Below, one piece after another: positions 1 to 9,975 of a stretch of DNA of 64,000 bases. The position numbers and the translations under genes are program-made. The DNA lies in NCBI GenBank assembly GCA_039613835.1, contig CP154827.1:1776001-1840000 (forward strand), given 5' to 3'. This DNA is from Acetobacteraceae bacterium (lineage in GTDB: Bacteria > Pseudomonadota > Alphaproteobacteria > Acetobacterales > Acetobacteraceae). The notes beneath the pieces were generated by a model. It did not search any database, had not been told where the DNA came from, and saw only the letters and a list, made by a program, of their open reading frames with translations. Position 1 is the stretch's first letter, and every line of letters starts with the position of its first letter.

Positions 1-1413
1 GCCGGTTTGAAGAGCCGATAATTGCTCCTGCAAATAGGCGCTGCCACGCGAGGTGCAGATTTGGGGGATGATGCCTACGCCCTGAAGGGGCCAACCTAAA
101 GGGGTGAGCACGCGGCTCCACGTCACGAAGATTTCACCCTTATTTGGCATCTGCCCAACGGCCTGCACCAGCCCTTTACCCAAAGTGGCGCTGCCAACCA
201 CCACGGCGCGCCGATGGTCAGCCAGCGCAGCGGCAAGGATTTCCGCCGCGCTGGCCGTGCGTCCATCGACGAGGATGGCGATCGGCAGATTTTGCGTCAT
301 ATCGCCGCCCTGCACGGTCCAGATGTGATTGGCCTGCGGGTCCCGGCCTTTTGTGACCACGGCAATGCCATGATTCAGGACCAGCGCAACCGCTGTCACG
401 GCCTGTTGAAGGACGCCGCCGCGATCTCCCCGCAAGTCCAGAATGAGGGCTCTGATTTTATCTTCCATCAGGGCCTGATCAAGATATTGGCTGAGCTCCT
501 CCGCTGTATCGGAAGAGAATGCCGTAATCCGGAAAATCGCTACCCGGTTTCGGACCTCGACATAGACGGTTTGCGGGGGGACCTGTTGAAGGCGGATTTC
601 CTGCTCAAATGCGGCCTCACCAGGTTTACGCAGGGTGAGCCTGATGGCACGCCCGGCGGGGCCTTGCAGCATTGACGCAATCTCGTCCAGATTCTCGCCC
701 TTCGCACGCTGCCCGTTGACGGCCAGAAGATACGTCCCCGCATCAAGCCCGGCGGACCAGGCCGGACCATTGGCGTTGATGGATGAAATAATGACCGCAT
801 CATGTGACAGGCCCAATGTCACACCAATATTGCCCTCATCCCCTAATCTCTCCCGCCGATCATCGGCGGCGGGGTCAGGCCCGACATAGCGGGAGTACGG
901 GTCAAGATGGTTGAAGAGCTCATCAAAGAAACTCTGCATAAGCGCTTCCTGACCGGCGGCGCGCAAAGTTTTTGAGTGCGCCCAGGCCGTATTGAACGCC
1001 TTGATGGTAAACTGAACGCAGCTCGATAAATCCGCGCCATTGGGCGGGGTAAAGCTGGCGATTTTCTTCTGACCCATATCCATTCTGACAGATTGCGATG
1101 TCTTGCCATCACCGGGCAGAATGGTGAGGGAAATGGAAGGGTCGATGGCTATCAGGCCATCCAGTCCCCAAAAACAGAAAGTCTTGAAATCCTGTGGTTC
1201 AAGGGTACGCGGATAGATGAAGCGGAGGGCGGATTCAATGACACTGGCAACGAGGCTTTGATTGAGGGTCACAACCTCATCCGCCCTGACCTGGATCGGC
1301 GTCAAGACAAGCCATGCACAGAAAAGAGCACTGCATAAAGGCCGTGCATTTTGTGCAAAGGATGCTTTGAAGGGTTTCAGGGCAAAGGACCTTGCAGACC
1401 GAAATACAGCCAA
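1..1413 (-). CDS. S41-family C-terminal processing peptidase (partial, C-terminus beyond window)
   Basis: Periplasmic tail-specific serine protease of the CtpA type. The reading frame is open from a stop near 1421 down to base 1, so the C-terminus lies outside the window. A TTG at 1411-1413 is the best start: it gives a basic N-terminus, a hydrophobic stretch (residues 26-40) and a likely signal cleavage after VRA at residue 44. A PDZ-like region follows (NIGVTLGL, then GPAWSAGL). The catalytic core has Ser at residue 388 in GRTASAAE and Lys at residue 413 in LGKGLVQ. The 25-residue spacing is typical of the Ser/Lys dyad of CtpA. It lies 58 bases downstream of topA on the same strand and may be cotranscribed. 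The frame and family are clear; the exact start is inferred. Confidence 0.85.
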   Translation of the reverse strand, partial: MAVFRSARSFALKPFKASFAQNARPLCSALFCAWLVLTPIQVRADEVVTLNQSLVASVIESALRFIYPRTLEPQDFKTFCFWGLDGLIAIDPSISLTILPGDGKTSQSVRMDMGQKKIASFTPPNGADLSSCVQFTIKAFNTAWAHSKTLRAAGQEALMQSFFDELFNHLDPYSRYVGPDPAADDRRERLGDEGNIGVTLGLSHDAVIISSINANGPAWSAGLDAGTYLLAVNGQRAKGENLDEIASMLQGPAGRAIRLTLRKPGEAAFEQEIRLQQVPPQTVYVEVRNRVAIFRITAFSSDTAEELSQYLDQALMEDKIRALILDLRGDRGGVLQQAVTAVALVLNHGIAVVTKGRDPQANHIWTVQGGDMTQNLPIAILVDGRTASAAEILAAALADHRRAVVVGSATLGKGLVQAVGQMPNKGEIFVTWSRVLTPLGWPLQGVGIIPQICTSRGSAYLQEQLSALQTG

Positions 1414-1471
1414 ACACTATACAGTGTAAAAAATTTTTCGTGCAATGCAAATGCGGCTTGCCGCGGGCCCT

Positions 1472-4168
1472 TCAGAAGCGCACAGGCCGTGGCGGCCCAT
1501 CACGATGCGTCCGCCCCCCCCCCTCCGGGTTGGCTTTGGTCGCCTTGCGCTTCCGTGGCGCCGCGCTGGTTGCCGCCTTTTTCCTGGTTTTGGCCGTCGC
1601 TTTTTTGTCTGCACCTGGCTTTTTGGCGCTGGGCGCCGCTTTTTTGACGCCTTTCTTCGCAGGGGCCTTTAAAGGTTTCCCCTTTTCAGCCAGGAGGGTC
1701 ACAGCCTCATCAAGCGTGACATCATCCATGTTACTGCCGCGCGGCAGGGTGGCGATGATCTGCCCATGCTGCACATACGGCCCGAACCGACCCTTGCGGA
1801 CCATTACGCTTTCATCATCTTTGGGGTGTTTGCCAAGGTTGCGGATGCTGGCCAGTTTCTGGGCCAGGCAATCCACGGCACGATTGGCGCCAACCGTCAG
1901 AACATCATCATCCTTGCCAAGCGTGGCATAAATGCCGCCCATTTTTATGAAAGGGCCGAAACGTCCGAGACCCGCCTCCATCATCTCGCCGGATTCCGGG
2001 TGGGGGCCAATTTTGCGGGGCAGGGAGATGTAGCCATGGGCCTGTTCAAGGCTCAGCGTCTCGGCATCGACATTCTTTGGCAGGGCGACGCGTTTGGGCT
2101 TTTTCTTCTTATCCGCAGGGTCCGCTTCTCCCCTCTGGACGTAAAGCCCGTAAGGGCCGCGCCTGATTGTCAGTTCTTCTCCCGTCTCGGCATCCATGCC
2201 CAGATGGCGGATGCCTTCCTTCAGGCTCGGTGCCTCAGCGCCATCCTCAGCAATGAGGCGACGCGTGAACTGACAGGTCGGGTAATTGGAGCAACCGATA
2301 AAAGCCCCGAACTTTCCGAGCCGCAGCCCAAGACGCCCTGACCCGCAAGCCGTGCATTGCCGCGGATCCTCCCCATCCTCCCGAAGTGGGAAGAAGTAAG
2401 CGCCGAGATCTTCATCCAGCGCATTAATCACGTCGGCGATTTTCAGATCTTTCGTCTGATCCACGGCGTGGGAAAAATTTTTCCAGAAAGCGCGCATGAC
2501 ATCATGCCAGTCCGCCCGGCCATCCGAAATATCGTCAAGCTGCTCCTCCAGCTTGGCGGTGAAATCCGTATCGACATAGGTCTCGAAAAACGATGTCAGG
2601 AAAGCCGTCACCAGCCTTCCGCGATCTTCAGGGACAAATCGCCGGCTATCAAGCCGCACATAGCTGCGATCCCGCAAAACGGAGAGGATGGAGGCGTAGG
2701 TTGAAGGACGCCCAATCCCAATTTCCTCCATTTTCTTGACGAGACTGGCTTCGGAATAACGGGGGGGCGGTTGCGTGAAATGCTGCTCCGTCTGGGCGTC
2801 CTTCGTCTGGATCGGGTCGCCCTTCGTCATGGGGGGGAAAGGCCGGTTCTCATCATCCTCTGACGCGATATCGTCTCGACCCTCGCGATAAAGTCGCAGA
2901 AAGCCGTCGAAAGCGATGGTCGTCCCCGTTGCCCGCATCGTCACGTTATTCTGCCCGTCGGTCAAGGTGACGGAAACCTGATCCAACTCGGCAGAGGACA
3001 TCTGGGCCGCGACAGCGCGTTTATAAATGAGCTCGTAGAGGCGGGATTGATCATGATTCAGGTGGCGCGCCACATCTTCCGGGCGACGCCGAACATCGGT
3101 CGGGCGGATCGCTTCATGCGCCTCCTGCGCATTTTTCGCCTTGCTTGAATAAACGCGCGGCTTTTCAGACTGATATTGCTTCCCGAAACTGTCGAGGATA
3201 TGGCCCCGTATGGCGCTGATGGCTTCAGCCGCCATCTGGACACCATCCGTCCTCATGTAGGTAATGAGCCCGACATGCTCACCACCAATATCCACACCTT
3301 CATAAAGCTGCTGGGCGGTGCGCATGGTGATCTGCGCACTCATCCCCAGTTTGCGTGAGGCTTCCTGCTGTAATGTTGAGGTAGTGAAGGGTGGTGACGG
3401 GTTACGACGGAGCTTTTTATGTTCAACATCCGAAACGGAAAACCGACCTGCCGCGATAAGGGCGCGTGCCGCCTCAGCGGCTTCCGCATTTTCAAGGTCA
3501 AATTGTTCGAGCTTTTTGCCATGAAGATGGGTCAGACGCGCAAGAAATTCCTGCCCCGATTTCTCTTCAAAAAGCCCTTTGACACTCCAATATTCCCGCT
3601 TTTTAAAGACCTCAATTTCCGCTTCCCGCTCACAGATCAGCCGCAGGGCGACAGATTGGACGCGCCCGGCGCTGCGGCTTCCAGGGAGTTTGCGCCATAA
3701 TACCGGGGACAGCGTAAATCCGACGAGGTAATCTAGCGCGCGACGTGCGAGATAAGCATCAATCAGCGGCTGATCCAGGGTGCGGGGAGTAGCCATGGCC
3801 CGCTGCACCGCCGATTTGGTGATTTCATTGAAGGTGACGCGTTGCACACTGATATTTTTAAGCAGGTTGCGCTCCGTGAGCACAGACTGAACGTGCCAGG
3901 AAATCGCTTCACCCTCACGATCCGGGTCAGTGGCGAGATAGAGCGACTTGGCGGATTTCAGGGCGCGCGCAATATCGCCCATATGCTTGGCGCCGCGGTC
4001 ATCCGTCGCCCAGTCCATCGCGAAATTTTCATCCGGCCGGACGCTTCCATCTTTTGGCGGCAGGTCCCGCACATGCCCGAACGACGCCAGCACCGTGTAG
4101 CCACCGCCGAGATATTTATTGATCGTTTTCGCCTTGGCCGGGCTCTCTACCACGACTACGTCCGTCAT
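1472..4168 (-). CDS. topA: DNA topoisomerase I
   Basis: Type IA topoisomerase that relaxes negative supercoils. The 898-residue product has an N-terminal TOPRIM domain (VVESPAKAKTINKYL, then FGHVRDLPPKDGS). The catalytic tyrosine lies in GLITYMRTDG near residue 300. A C4 zinc-ribbon follows (CTACGSGRLG to CSNYPTCQF), then further degenerate repeats (RRGPYGLYVQ, RKGRFGPYVQ). The C-terminal ~60 residues are a Lys/Ala/Arg-rich tail, common in alphaproteobacterial TopA and presumably DNA-binding. Length and domain order are those of a complete enzyme. It follows the broken dprA by about 29 bases in the same direction, the classic dprA-topA order. The long ORFs on the opposite strand are shadows. 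Confidence 0.97.
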   Translation of the reverse strand: MTDVVVVESPAKAKTINKYLGGGYTVLASFGHVRDLPPKDGSVRPDENFAMDWATDDRGAKHMGDIARALKSAKSLYLATDPDREGEAISWHVQSVLTERNLLKNISVQRVTFNEITKSAVQRAMATPRTLDQPLIDAYLARRALDYLVGFTLSPVLWRKLPGSRSAGRVQSVALRLICEREAEIEVFKKREYWSVKGLFEEKSGQEFLARLTHLHGKKLEQFDLENAEAAEAARALIAAGRFSVSDVEHKKLRRNPSPPFTTSTLQQEASRKLGMSAQITMRTAQQLYEGVDIGGEHVGLITYMRTDGVQMAAEAISAIRGHILDSFGKQYQSEKPRVYSSKAKNAQEAHEAIRPTDVRRRPEDVARHLNHDQSRLYELIYKRAVAAQMSSAELDQVSVTLTDGQNNVTMRATGTTIAFDGFLRLYREGRDDIASEDDENRPFPPMTKGDPIQTKDAQTEQHFTQPPPRYSEASLVKKMEEIGIGRPSTYASILSVLRDRSYVRLDSRRFVPEDRGRLVTAFLTSFFETYVDTDFTAKLEEQLDDISDGRADWHDVMRAFWKNFSHAVDQTKDLKIADVINALDEDLGAYFFPLREDGEDPRQCTACGSGRLGLRLGKFGAFIGCSNYPTCQFTRRLIAEDGAEAPSLKEGIRHLGMDAETGEELTIRRGPYGLYVQRGEADPADKKKKPKRVALPKNVDAETLSLEQAHGYISLPRKIGPHPESGEMMEAGLGRFGPFIKMGGIYATLGKDDDVLTVGANRAVDCLAQKLASIRNLGKHPKDDESVMVRKGRFGPYVQHGQIIATLPRGSNMDDVTLDEAVTLLAEKGKPLKAPAKKGVKKAAPSAKKPGADKKATAKTRKKAATSAAPRKRKATKANPEGGGRTHRDGPPRPVRF

Positions 4169-4197
4169 CTTGTCTCCCGTTTCGAACGGCGCTTGCT

Positions 4198-5335
4198 TTA
4201 AACTTCCGGCTGCAGCATCACGATCTGACCATCCGGTAAAAATGTCGCTTCGCCATCAAGTTCCAGCGCCGAAAGAACAGATGACACGACCGAAACGGAG
4301 CATTGACTTTTATCGACGAGGTCGTCAACGGAAATTGGTGTGTTGGAAAGTAAAGATGCAATGCGACGTCGTGGGTCATTATCCGGTTGCTGTGAGGTGT
4401 CCAGCAGAGATAACTGCTTAGTATCAAAGGCTTTTCGCGTTGTTTGCGGCGGGGCGCGCCGCATGTCAACCGTGTCTGCGAGATTTCTTAAGATGTCGTC
4501 AACGGTTTCCGTCAGAATGGCACCCTGACGGATCAGATCATTACCCCCGCGGGAGCACGGATCAAGCGGAGAGCCGGGCACCCCAAAAATATCGCGGCCA
4601 TAATCCAAGCGTCATTTTCGCCGTGATCAATGTCCCGGAACGGAGCCCGCCTTCCACGATAACGACGCCTTGCGACATGCCGGCAATCAAGCGGTTGCGC
4701 CGTGGAAAGTGCCGTCCCTGTGGCACAGTGCCCATAGGCGCTTCCGTTATCAGGCGGCCGCGTGCGGCGATGTCATCGCGCAGGGCCTTGTTTTCAGGCG
4801 GGTAAATCGTGTCGATCCCGCCAGCCAGTGCGGCCACCGTGCAGTCTGGATATAAAGCCGCCATATGGGCGGCGCGATCAATCCCCAAAGCGAGACCGGA
4901 GACCACGACAATACCGGCCTCCGCAAGCCCTGTCGCCAATGTTTCCGCCACGCGAAGCCCGGCTACCGAGGCATTGCGCGCGCCGACAATGGCGACGGAT
5001 CGTTGGGACAGACGCGCGACATCACCCGATATTGTCACGGCCGCGGGCGCATCCGGCACAATTTTCATCAATCGTGGATAAAGGGGATCATCGAAAAACA
5101 GGATGCGCGCCTCGCATTTCTCCGTCCTGACCCATTCCGCTTCAATCTCGCCCTCCGGTGGGATGGCCAGAGCGCGGTGCCCGGCCTGGCGCAAACGCTC
5201 AGGCAGGGCTTCAATCGCGGTGGAGGCATCTGAATATTCATCAAGCAGGCGGCGAAATGTTACAGGCCCGATCCCGGCACATCGGATCAGGCGCAGACGT
5301 GCAATCTTTTCTCGTGGAGTGAGTGTCTTCGACAT
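4198..5335 (-). pseudogene. dprA: DprA (DNA-processing protein A), single-base frameshift
   Basis: DprA/Smf protects incoming single-stranded DNA and loads RecA during natural transformation. The N-terminal part (from ATG at 5335) carries the Rossmann-like core: SVAIVGARNAS, GLALGIDRAAH, TVAALAGGIDTIYPPEN and RRNRLIAGMSQGVVIVE. The reading frame then leaves the family at TLITAKMTL. It resumes in another frame as DYGRDIFGVPGSPLDP, followed by the C-terminal winged-helix domain ending at 4198. One extra base near 4604-4606 explains the break; removing it would restore a gene of about 378 residues. The site is not a long mononucleotide run. The gene sits between plsY and topA, its usual place. 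Whether the lesion is real or a read error cannot be decided here, but comEC is also broken. Confidence 0.88.
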
Positions 5336-5384
5336 AAGCCCACGCAACCGACGCGCAAGGTCGGCAATATTTGTTAGAAGATGT

Positions 5385-6026
5385 CTAGATCTTTATCTTA
5401 TCTCGCGGCGGGGCATCAATATCGATTGGTTTTTCTGTCCCCGCGACCAGCCGTTGAATGTTTCCGGCATGTCTTATCACGACAATCAGCACGACGATGA
5501 AAGTGGCGATGGGCAGAGGTGCGTGCAGAGGCTGCATACTGAGTGGTGCGATAAGGATCACGGAAGCCGCGGAAGCCGCAAGCGCCCCTGCGGAAGATAT
5601 GTGAGAGAGCCGCGCGACTGCAAGCCAGATGAGGCAACACACGCTCCCGACGGGCCAACACAAAGCGATCAGCGCGCCCAGACCGGTCGCGACGCCTTTC
5701 CCCCCTCTGAATTTCAGCCAGACCGGGAAGCAGTGACCCATCATCACAGCAACGGAAGCGCAGGCAAGGCCCAGTTGAAGCGGAGAAAAATCGAGCCCGC
5801 GCAGAGCAAGAAGGGGCACGGCACCCTTGATTCCGTCGAGCAGCAATGTGAGGGCTGCGAGCCCTTTCCGGCCCGTGCGCAAGACATTGGTGGCACCGAT
5901 ATTCCCTGAGCCAATCTGCCTGATATCGCCTTCCCCGCCCATGCGTGTCAGGATCAACCCGAAGGGAATGCTGCCGCAGAGATAACTCAGCACAATGATG
6001 GCAAGAAAGAGAAGGTTAAGCGTCAT
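5385..6026 (-). CDS. plsY: Acyl-phosphate:glycerol-3-phosphate acyltransferase PlsY
   Basis: Membrane enzyme transferring the acyl group from acyl-phosphate to glycerol-3-phosphate, the first step of phospholipid synthesis. The 213-residue product has about five membrane segments. Family motifs are visible: SYLCGSIPFGLILTR near the N-terminus, GSGNIGATNVLRTG in the first loop, GHCFPVWLKFRGGKGVATG in the middle and HAGNIQRLVAGTE near the end. Length is normal. The start overlaps the stop of pyrC' by 11 bases, implying translational coupling. The broken dprA follows 49 bases downstream. Confidence 0.95.
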   Translation of the reverse strand: MTLNLLFLAIIVLSYLCGSIPFGLILTRMGGEGDIRQIGSGNIGATNVLRTGRKGLAALTLLLDGIKGAVPLLALRGLDFSPLQLGLACASVAVMMGHCFPVWLKFRGGKGVATGLGALIALCWPVGSVCCLIWLAVARLSHISSAGALAASAASVILIAPLSMQPLHAPLPIATFIVVLIVVIRHAGNIQRLVAGTEKPIDIDAPPRDKIKI

Positions 6027-7317
6027 GGCTTAGGCCCTCTCCAAAGGTTTGGCGACTATTCTTCCAGGTGCCGATGATCTTGCCCGTAACATCTCGGCCA
6101 TCGAAAGGCGTATTCTGCGCGCCGCCAGCCAATGCGCCTGCCGTGATCGTCCAGCGTGCTTTGGGGTCAAACAGGCAGAGATCCGCGGGCCGGCCTTTCC
6201 TGAGTGTGCCGCCCACCACGCCCAGAAGGCGGGCCGGTGATGATGTCAGCAGTCGGATGGCCTGGAGCAGATTAAGCCGACCGGCAGCAACTTCGGACAG
6301 GGTTATCGGCAGTAACGTGACGAGACCCGTGCCGCCCGCGCGTGCCTGTGCAAAAGGCAGGCGTTTATCATCCGCATCACAGGGCGTGTGGTCGGAGGCA
6401 ATGGCGTCAATCGTGCCATCTGCCAGAGCGGCGCGCACCGCGTCCCGGTCTGATGTCTCTCGCAAAGGGGGTGAGAGTTTCGCATAAGTGCGGAAACCCT
6501 CAATCTCACGTTCATCTAGATAAAAATAAGGCGGCGCCGCATCGCAGGTGATCGGGAGGCCGCGTTTGCGGGCGCCGCGTATCAGTTCGAGCCCCTCTGC
6601 GGTGGAAACATGCGCGAAATGCAGGCGTGCCCCGGTCATTTCCGCCAGACGTATATCGCGCGCCATCAGGATCGCCTCCGCTGCGGGCGGGATTTGCGGC
6701 AGGCCCAGTCGGGTGGCGCGTTCACTGGCGGTGGCGCAGCCGCCCCGGGCGAGGGACGGGTCCTCAGGATGTTGCATCACCAGCGCGTCAATGCCCTTTG
6801 CATAAGCGAGGCACTGGCGCATGCGCTTTGTATCGGCAATGGCGTGGGGGCCGTCCGTGAAGGCAATAGCGCCCGCCTCCGACAGACGGCCCAGTTCCGC
6901 CATGTCCTGGCCCAGGCACCCATGCGTTAATGCGCCGTAAGGCAGAATGGTGACGCGACCATCCTCATCACCCCGCGCTTTGAGCAAGCGTACGAGGGCG
7001 GGCTCATCAATCGCGGGGCGCGTATTGGGCAGCAACGCCATGGTTGTGACACCGCCCGCCGCCGCCGCATCGAGACTGGCGGTGAAGGTCTCACGATATT
7101 CTGCCCCTGGCTCACCCGTTGAGGCGCGCACGTCAATCAGACCAGGGCACAAAGCCGCACCGCCGCCATCAATATGCACGGCGCCCTCCGGCACGCCATC
7201 TGTCCCTGGTGGGAGGTGCCCGGCGATCAAGCCATCCTTGACGACAAGGCGACCCGGGACAGACTTCTTCGCTTCCGGATCAATGATGGCGACATTCTCG
7301 AAGATAAGCGTATTCAC
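6016..7317 (-). CDS. pyrC: Dihydroorotase-like protein, probably non-catalytic PyrC'
   Basis: Amidohydrolase-fold protein of the dihydroorotase family, 433 residues. The metal-binding HxH expected after PGLID is missing: the sequence reads [17 protein letters not shown]. The downstream region where active enzymes keep a ligand histidine reads [12 protein letters not shown]. The late motif [15 protein letters not shown] and the fold motifs ([33 protein letters not shown]) remain. The gene overlaps pyrB by four bases (ATGA type). Inactive dihydroorotase homologues encoded next to pyrB are known in several proteobacteria, where they serve as structural partners of aspartate transcarbamoylase. 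I infer the same role here and expect a catalytic dihydroorotase elsewhere in the genome. There is no sign of recent decay; the frame is fully open. Confidence 0.85.
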   Translation of the reverse strand: MNTLIFENVAIIDPEAKKSVPGRLVVKDGLIAGHLPPGTDGVPEGAVHIDGGGAALCPGLIDVRASTGEPGAEYRETFTASLDAAAAGGVTTMALLPNTRPAIDEPALVRLLKARGDEDGRVTILPYGALTHGCLGQDMAELGRLSEAGAIAFTDGPHAIADTKRMRQCLAYAKGIDALVMQHPEDPSLARGGCATASERATRLGLPQIPPAAEAILMARDIRLAEMTGARLHFAHVSTAEGLELIRGARKRGLPITCDAAPPYFYLDEREIEGFRTYAKLSPPLRETSDRDAVRAALADGTIDAIASDHTPCDADDKRLPFAQARAGGTGLVTLLPITLSEVAAGRLNLLQAIRLLTSSPARLLGVVGGTLRKGRPADLCLFDPKARWTITAGALAGGAQNTPFDGRDVTGKIIGTWKNSRQTFGEGLSHDA

Positions 7318-8252
7318 GGCGCATGCTCCGAACGTGCGAGGTGATCAAGCACCGCCATACGAATGGCGACACCCATTTCAACCTGCTCCTGAATGACGCT
7401 TTGCGCGGAGTCCGCGACATCTGAGGCGATTTCAACACCACGATTCATCGGGCCGGGATGCATGACGAGGGCATTTTCCTTCGCGAGACGCAGGCGCCGA
7501 CGGTCCAGCCCATAAAAGCGGAAATATTCACGCATACTGGGCACGAGCCCGGATTCCATGCGCTCTTTCTGCATCCGCAGCATCATGACGACGTGGGCAC
7601 CCCGGACGCCCTCATCCATGTCATGAACGACCGTGACATTGCCCAATTCTTCCATAACCGAGGGGACGAGGGTTGGTGGGCCAACGAGGCGGATCTGGCT
7701 GCCCATAGTGGTCAGAAGATGGATGTTGGAGCGCGCCACACGGCTGTGGCCAACATCGCCGCAGATCGCGACAGTCAGGCCGTCCAGCCTGTTGAGGTGA
7801 CGTTTGATCGTCAACGCATCAAGCAGCGCCTGGGTCGGGTGTTCATGCATGCCGTCCCCTGCATTGACGACGTGTGCATCGACTTTCTGGGCCAGTAAAG
7901 CGGGTGCGCCGGACTGGCCGTGACGCACCACCAGCAAATCACAACGCATGGCATTCAGCGTCGCGGCTGTGTCGAGAAGCGTCTCACCCTTATTAACGGA
8001 CGATGTGGCGACCGTCATATTAATGACATCGGCCCCCAGCCGCTTGCCTGCCAACTCAAAACTGGTGCGGGTGCGGGTGCTGTCCTCGAAGAACAGATTG
8101 ACAACCGTGCGCCCCCTCAAAGCTTCACGCGGGGATGAACGTGACCGGCTGAGCAGAACGTAATTTTCAGCGAGGTCGAGATAGAGAAGGATGTCCTTTT
8201 TGGACATGCCTGCAATCCCCAGAAGATGAAGCCGTGAGGAAAGCTCAGCCAT
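7314..8252 (-). CDS. pyrB: Aspartate carbamoyltransferase catalytic subunit
   Basis: Condenses aspartate with carbamoyl phosphate in pyrimidine synthesis. The carbamoyl-phosphate loop [15 protein letters not shown], the HGQSG segment, [16 protein letters not shown] and the C-terminal [13 protein letters not shown] are all visible. I start at the ATG at 8252 ([13 protein letters not shown]), giving 312 residues, a normal length. A longer upstream ORF only reads out of frame through gltX. The start overlaps the gltX stop by eight bases and the stop overlaps the PyrC' start by four, so gltX-pyrB-pyrC'-plsY are probably translationally coupled. Confidence 0.96.
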   Translation of the reverse strand: MAELSSRLHLLGIAGMSKKDILLYLDLAENYVLLSRSRSSPREALRGRTVVNLFFEDSTRTRTSFELAGKRLGADVINMTVATSSVNKGETLLDTAATLNAMRCDLLVVRHGQSGAPALLAQKVDAHVVNAGDGMHEHPTQALLDALTIKRHLNRLDGLTVAICGDVGHSRVARSNIHLLTTMGSQIRLVGPPTLVPSVMEELGNVTVVHDMDEGVRGAHVVMMLRMQKERMESGLVPSMREYFRFYGLDRRRLRLAKENALVMHPGPMNRGVEIASDVADSAQSVIQEQVEMGVAIRMAVLDHLARSEHAP

Positions 8253-9651
8253 GGCCCGTCGCGGCTCCGATCCGTGCCAGCACATCGTCGCGCCCGAGCG
8301 CCGCCAATGTCGCGTCAATGCCGGGTGACACCAAACTCCCGGTCATCGCTGCGCGCAGAGGTTGCGCGACCTGGCCGAGTTTGAGGCCCGTCTCCTCTGC
8401 AAAGGCGCGGAGGGCCGCATCGATCGAGGAGGCGTCAAAGGGGGATAGCGGGGCGAGCTTGTCAGCAATACGGCGCAAAACGGCCTGCGTCGGCGCGTCG
8501 AGAAGTTTTTCCGCCTTGGCATCAAAAGTCAAAGGCGGCTTTTTACCGAGGAAGGCCGCGCTCTCAGCAAGGTCCGTCAGGAGTTTGGCGCGTGCTTGCA
8601 AACCGGGCATGAGCTTCAACACGCGTTCTCGGAAAAGGTTATCAACAATGACGTCGCGCCTGTCAGCAAGGCGCGCGGCGACGTCCTCCGTCAGACGCGC
8701 GGGGTCAGCCTCTCTGAGATAGACGCCATTGAGATGGGCGAGTTTGGTGTAATCCATCCGAGAAGGCGCGCGCCCGACGCCATCAAGGTCAAAAAGGGCG
8801 ATCTGCTCCTCCCGTGAGAGGATCTCCGCATCGTCATGGCCCCAGCCGAGGCGGAGGAGATAATTGCACAAAGCTTCCGGCAGATAACCGGCCTCACGGA
8901 AATCAACAACGGATTGCGCGCCGTGCCTTTTGGATAATTTCGCCCCGTCCGGCCCGTGGATCAGCGGAAGATGCGCAAATTGCGGGAGCGCCCAACCCAT
9001 GGCACGATAAATCATGGCCTGACGAAATGTGTTCGTCAGATGGTCATCGCCGCGAATGACATGGGTGATTTCCATATCATGATCGTCACAAACCACGGCA
9101 TGCAAATAAGTGGGTGAGCCGTCCGAGCGTAGAATGATGAGGTCATCCATCTCGGCATTGGCGACACGCACTGTACCCTGAACGAGATCTTCAATGACGG
9201 TTTCACCCTCTTTCGGCGCTTTGAGCCGCACGGAAAAAGGCGCGCCCGACGGGGCTTTAGAGGGGTCACGGTCACGCCAGAAGCCGTTATATCGCGGCGG
9301 GAGGCCCTGCGCGACCGCCTGCTCACGCATTAATTTCAGCTCATTAGGTGTGCAGAAACATTTATAGGCGAGGCCGCGCGCCAGAAATTCCTGAGCGACT
9401 TCCGTATGACGCTGCTGGCGCGTGGATTGAAAAACGGGCGCTGCATCCGGTTTAAGGCCCAACCAGTCCAAACCGTCCAGAATGACATCGACCGCTTTCT
9501 GCGTCGAACGTTCCCGGTCCGTATCTTCGATACGAAGGAGGAATTCACCTTTGTGATGGCGGGCAAAAAGATAATTGAAAAGGGCAGCTCGAGCATTGCC
9601 AATATGCAGCAATCCCGTCGGAGAAGGGGCAAATCGAGTGCGAACGATCAT
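8245..9651 (-). CDS. gltX: Glutamyl-tRNA synthetase
   Basis: Class I aminoacyl-tRNA synthetase charging tRNA-Glu, and in many alphaproteobacteria also tRNA-Gln. The HIGH signature is in [19 protein letters not shown] close to the N-terminus. The KMSKS counterpart is [26 protein letters not shown] and DTDRERST are further family motifs. From the ATG at 9651 ([13 protein letters not shown]) the product is 468 residues. An ATG four codons upstream at 9663 is also possible. It is the first gene of the minus-strand block running to the window edge; the broken comEC is divergent from it. Confidence 0.96.
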   Translation of the reverse strand: MIVRTRFAPSPTGLLHIGNARAALFNYLFARHHKGEFLLRIEDTDRERSTQKAVDVILDGLDWLGLKPDAAPVFQSTRQQRHTEVAQEFLARGLAYKCFCTPNELKLMREQAVAQGLPPRYNGFWRDRDPSKAPSGAPFSVRLKAPKEGETVIEDLVQGTVRVANAEMDDLIILRSDGSPTYLHAVVCDDHDMEITHVIRGDDHLTNTFRQAMIYRAMGWALPQFAHLPLIHGPDGAKLSKRHGAQSVVDFREAGYLPEALCNYLLRLGWGHDDAEILSREEQIALFDLDGVGRAPSRMDYTKLAHLNGVYLREADPARLTEDVAARLADRRDVIVDNLFRERVLKLMPGLQARAKLLTDLAESAAFLGKKPPLTFDAKAEKLLDAPTQAVLRRIADKLAPLSPFDASSIDAALRAFAEETGLKLGQVAQPLRAAMTGSLVSPGIDATLAALGRDDVLARIGAATGHG

Positions 9652-9663
9652 ATCACGCCTCAT

Positions 9664-9975
9664 AGCATGTCTCCGGAAAGGAGACTATTGACTTAATAAA
9701 GAGTGCTCGCGTGTTTTGGTTGGCAGGCGACGGATCTGAACCCTCGGGTTTGCGTGAACTGGCGATTCATGTTGGCGCGGGCGCGGCTGCTTCAGCAATC
9801 CGTGCCCCGGCAATGGATGTAAAGCGCTGTGGCAGCGCTTGGACGGGCCGGATAAATGACGCCTGTCATTTTCCCTCCCAAGGGATCAAGTGCCATATTC
9901 TGCATTGGCGGTGGGGATGGTTCAGGCCTTCACAAAAGCCACCCGCGATGAGGAAGATAATCGGGGAGCGACGTT
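9664..9975. other. Intergenic region between gltX and comEC remnant
   Basis: About 310 bases separate the divergent gltX and comEC remnant. I see no supportable gene. An ORF at 9711-10196 has no protein-like features and overlaps the comEC remnant in another frame. The region must hold the gltX promoter and, originally, that of comEC. The only structure seen is the short perfect palindrome at 9822-9840. Confidence 0.5.
9822..9840. repeat. Perfect inverted repeat, 8-bp arms
   Basis: AAGCGCTG and CAGCGCTT are exact inverted copies separated by three bases, in the divergent gltX/comEC gap. It could be an operator or a small hairpin. There is no T-run, so it is not a canonical terminator. Confidence 0.5.

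Noticed and set aside
1766..2341. Long plus-strand ORFs opposite topA
   Set aside because: They mirror the coding frame of a clear topoisomerase gene and have no protein-like features.
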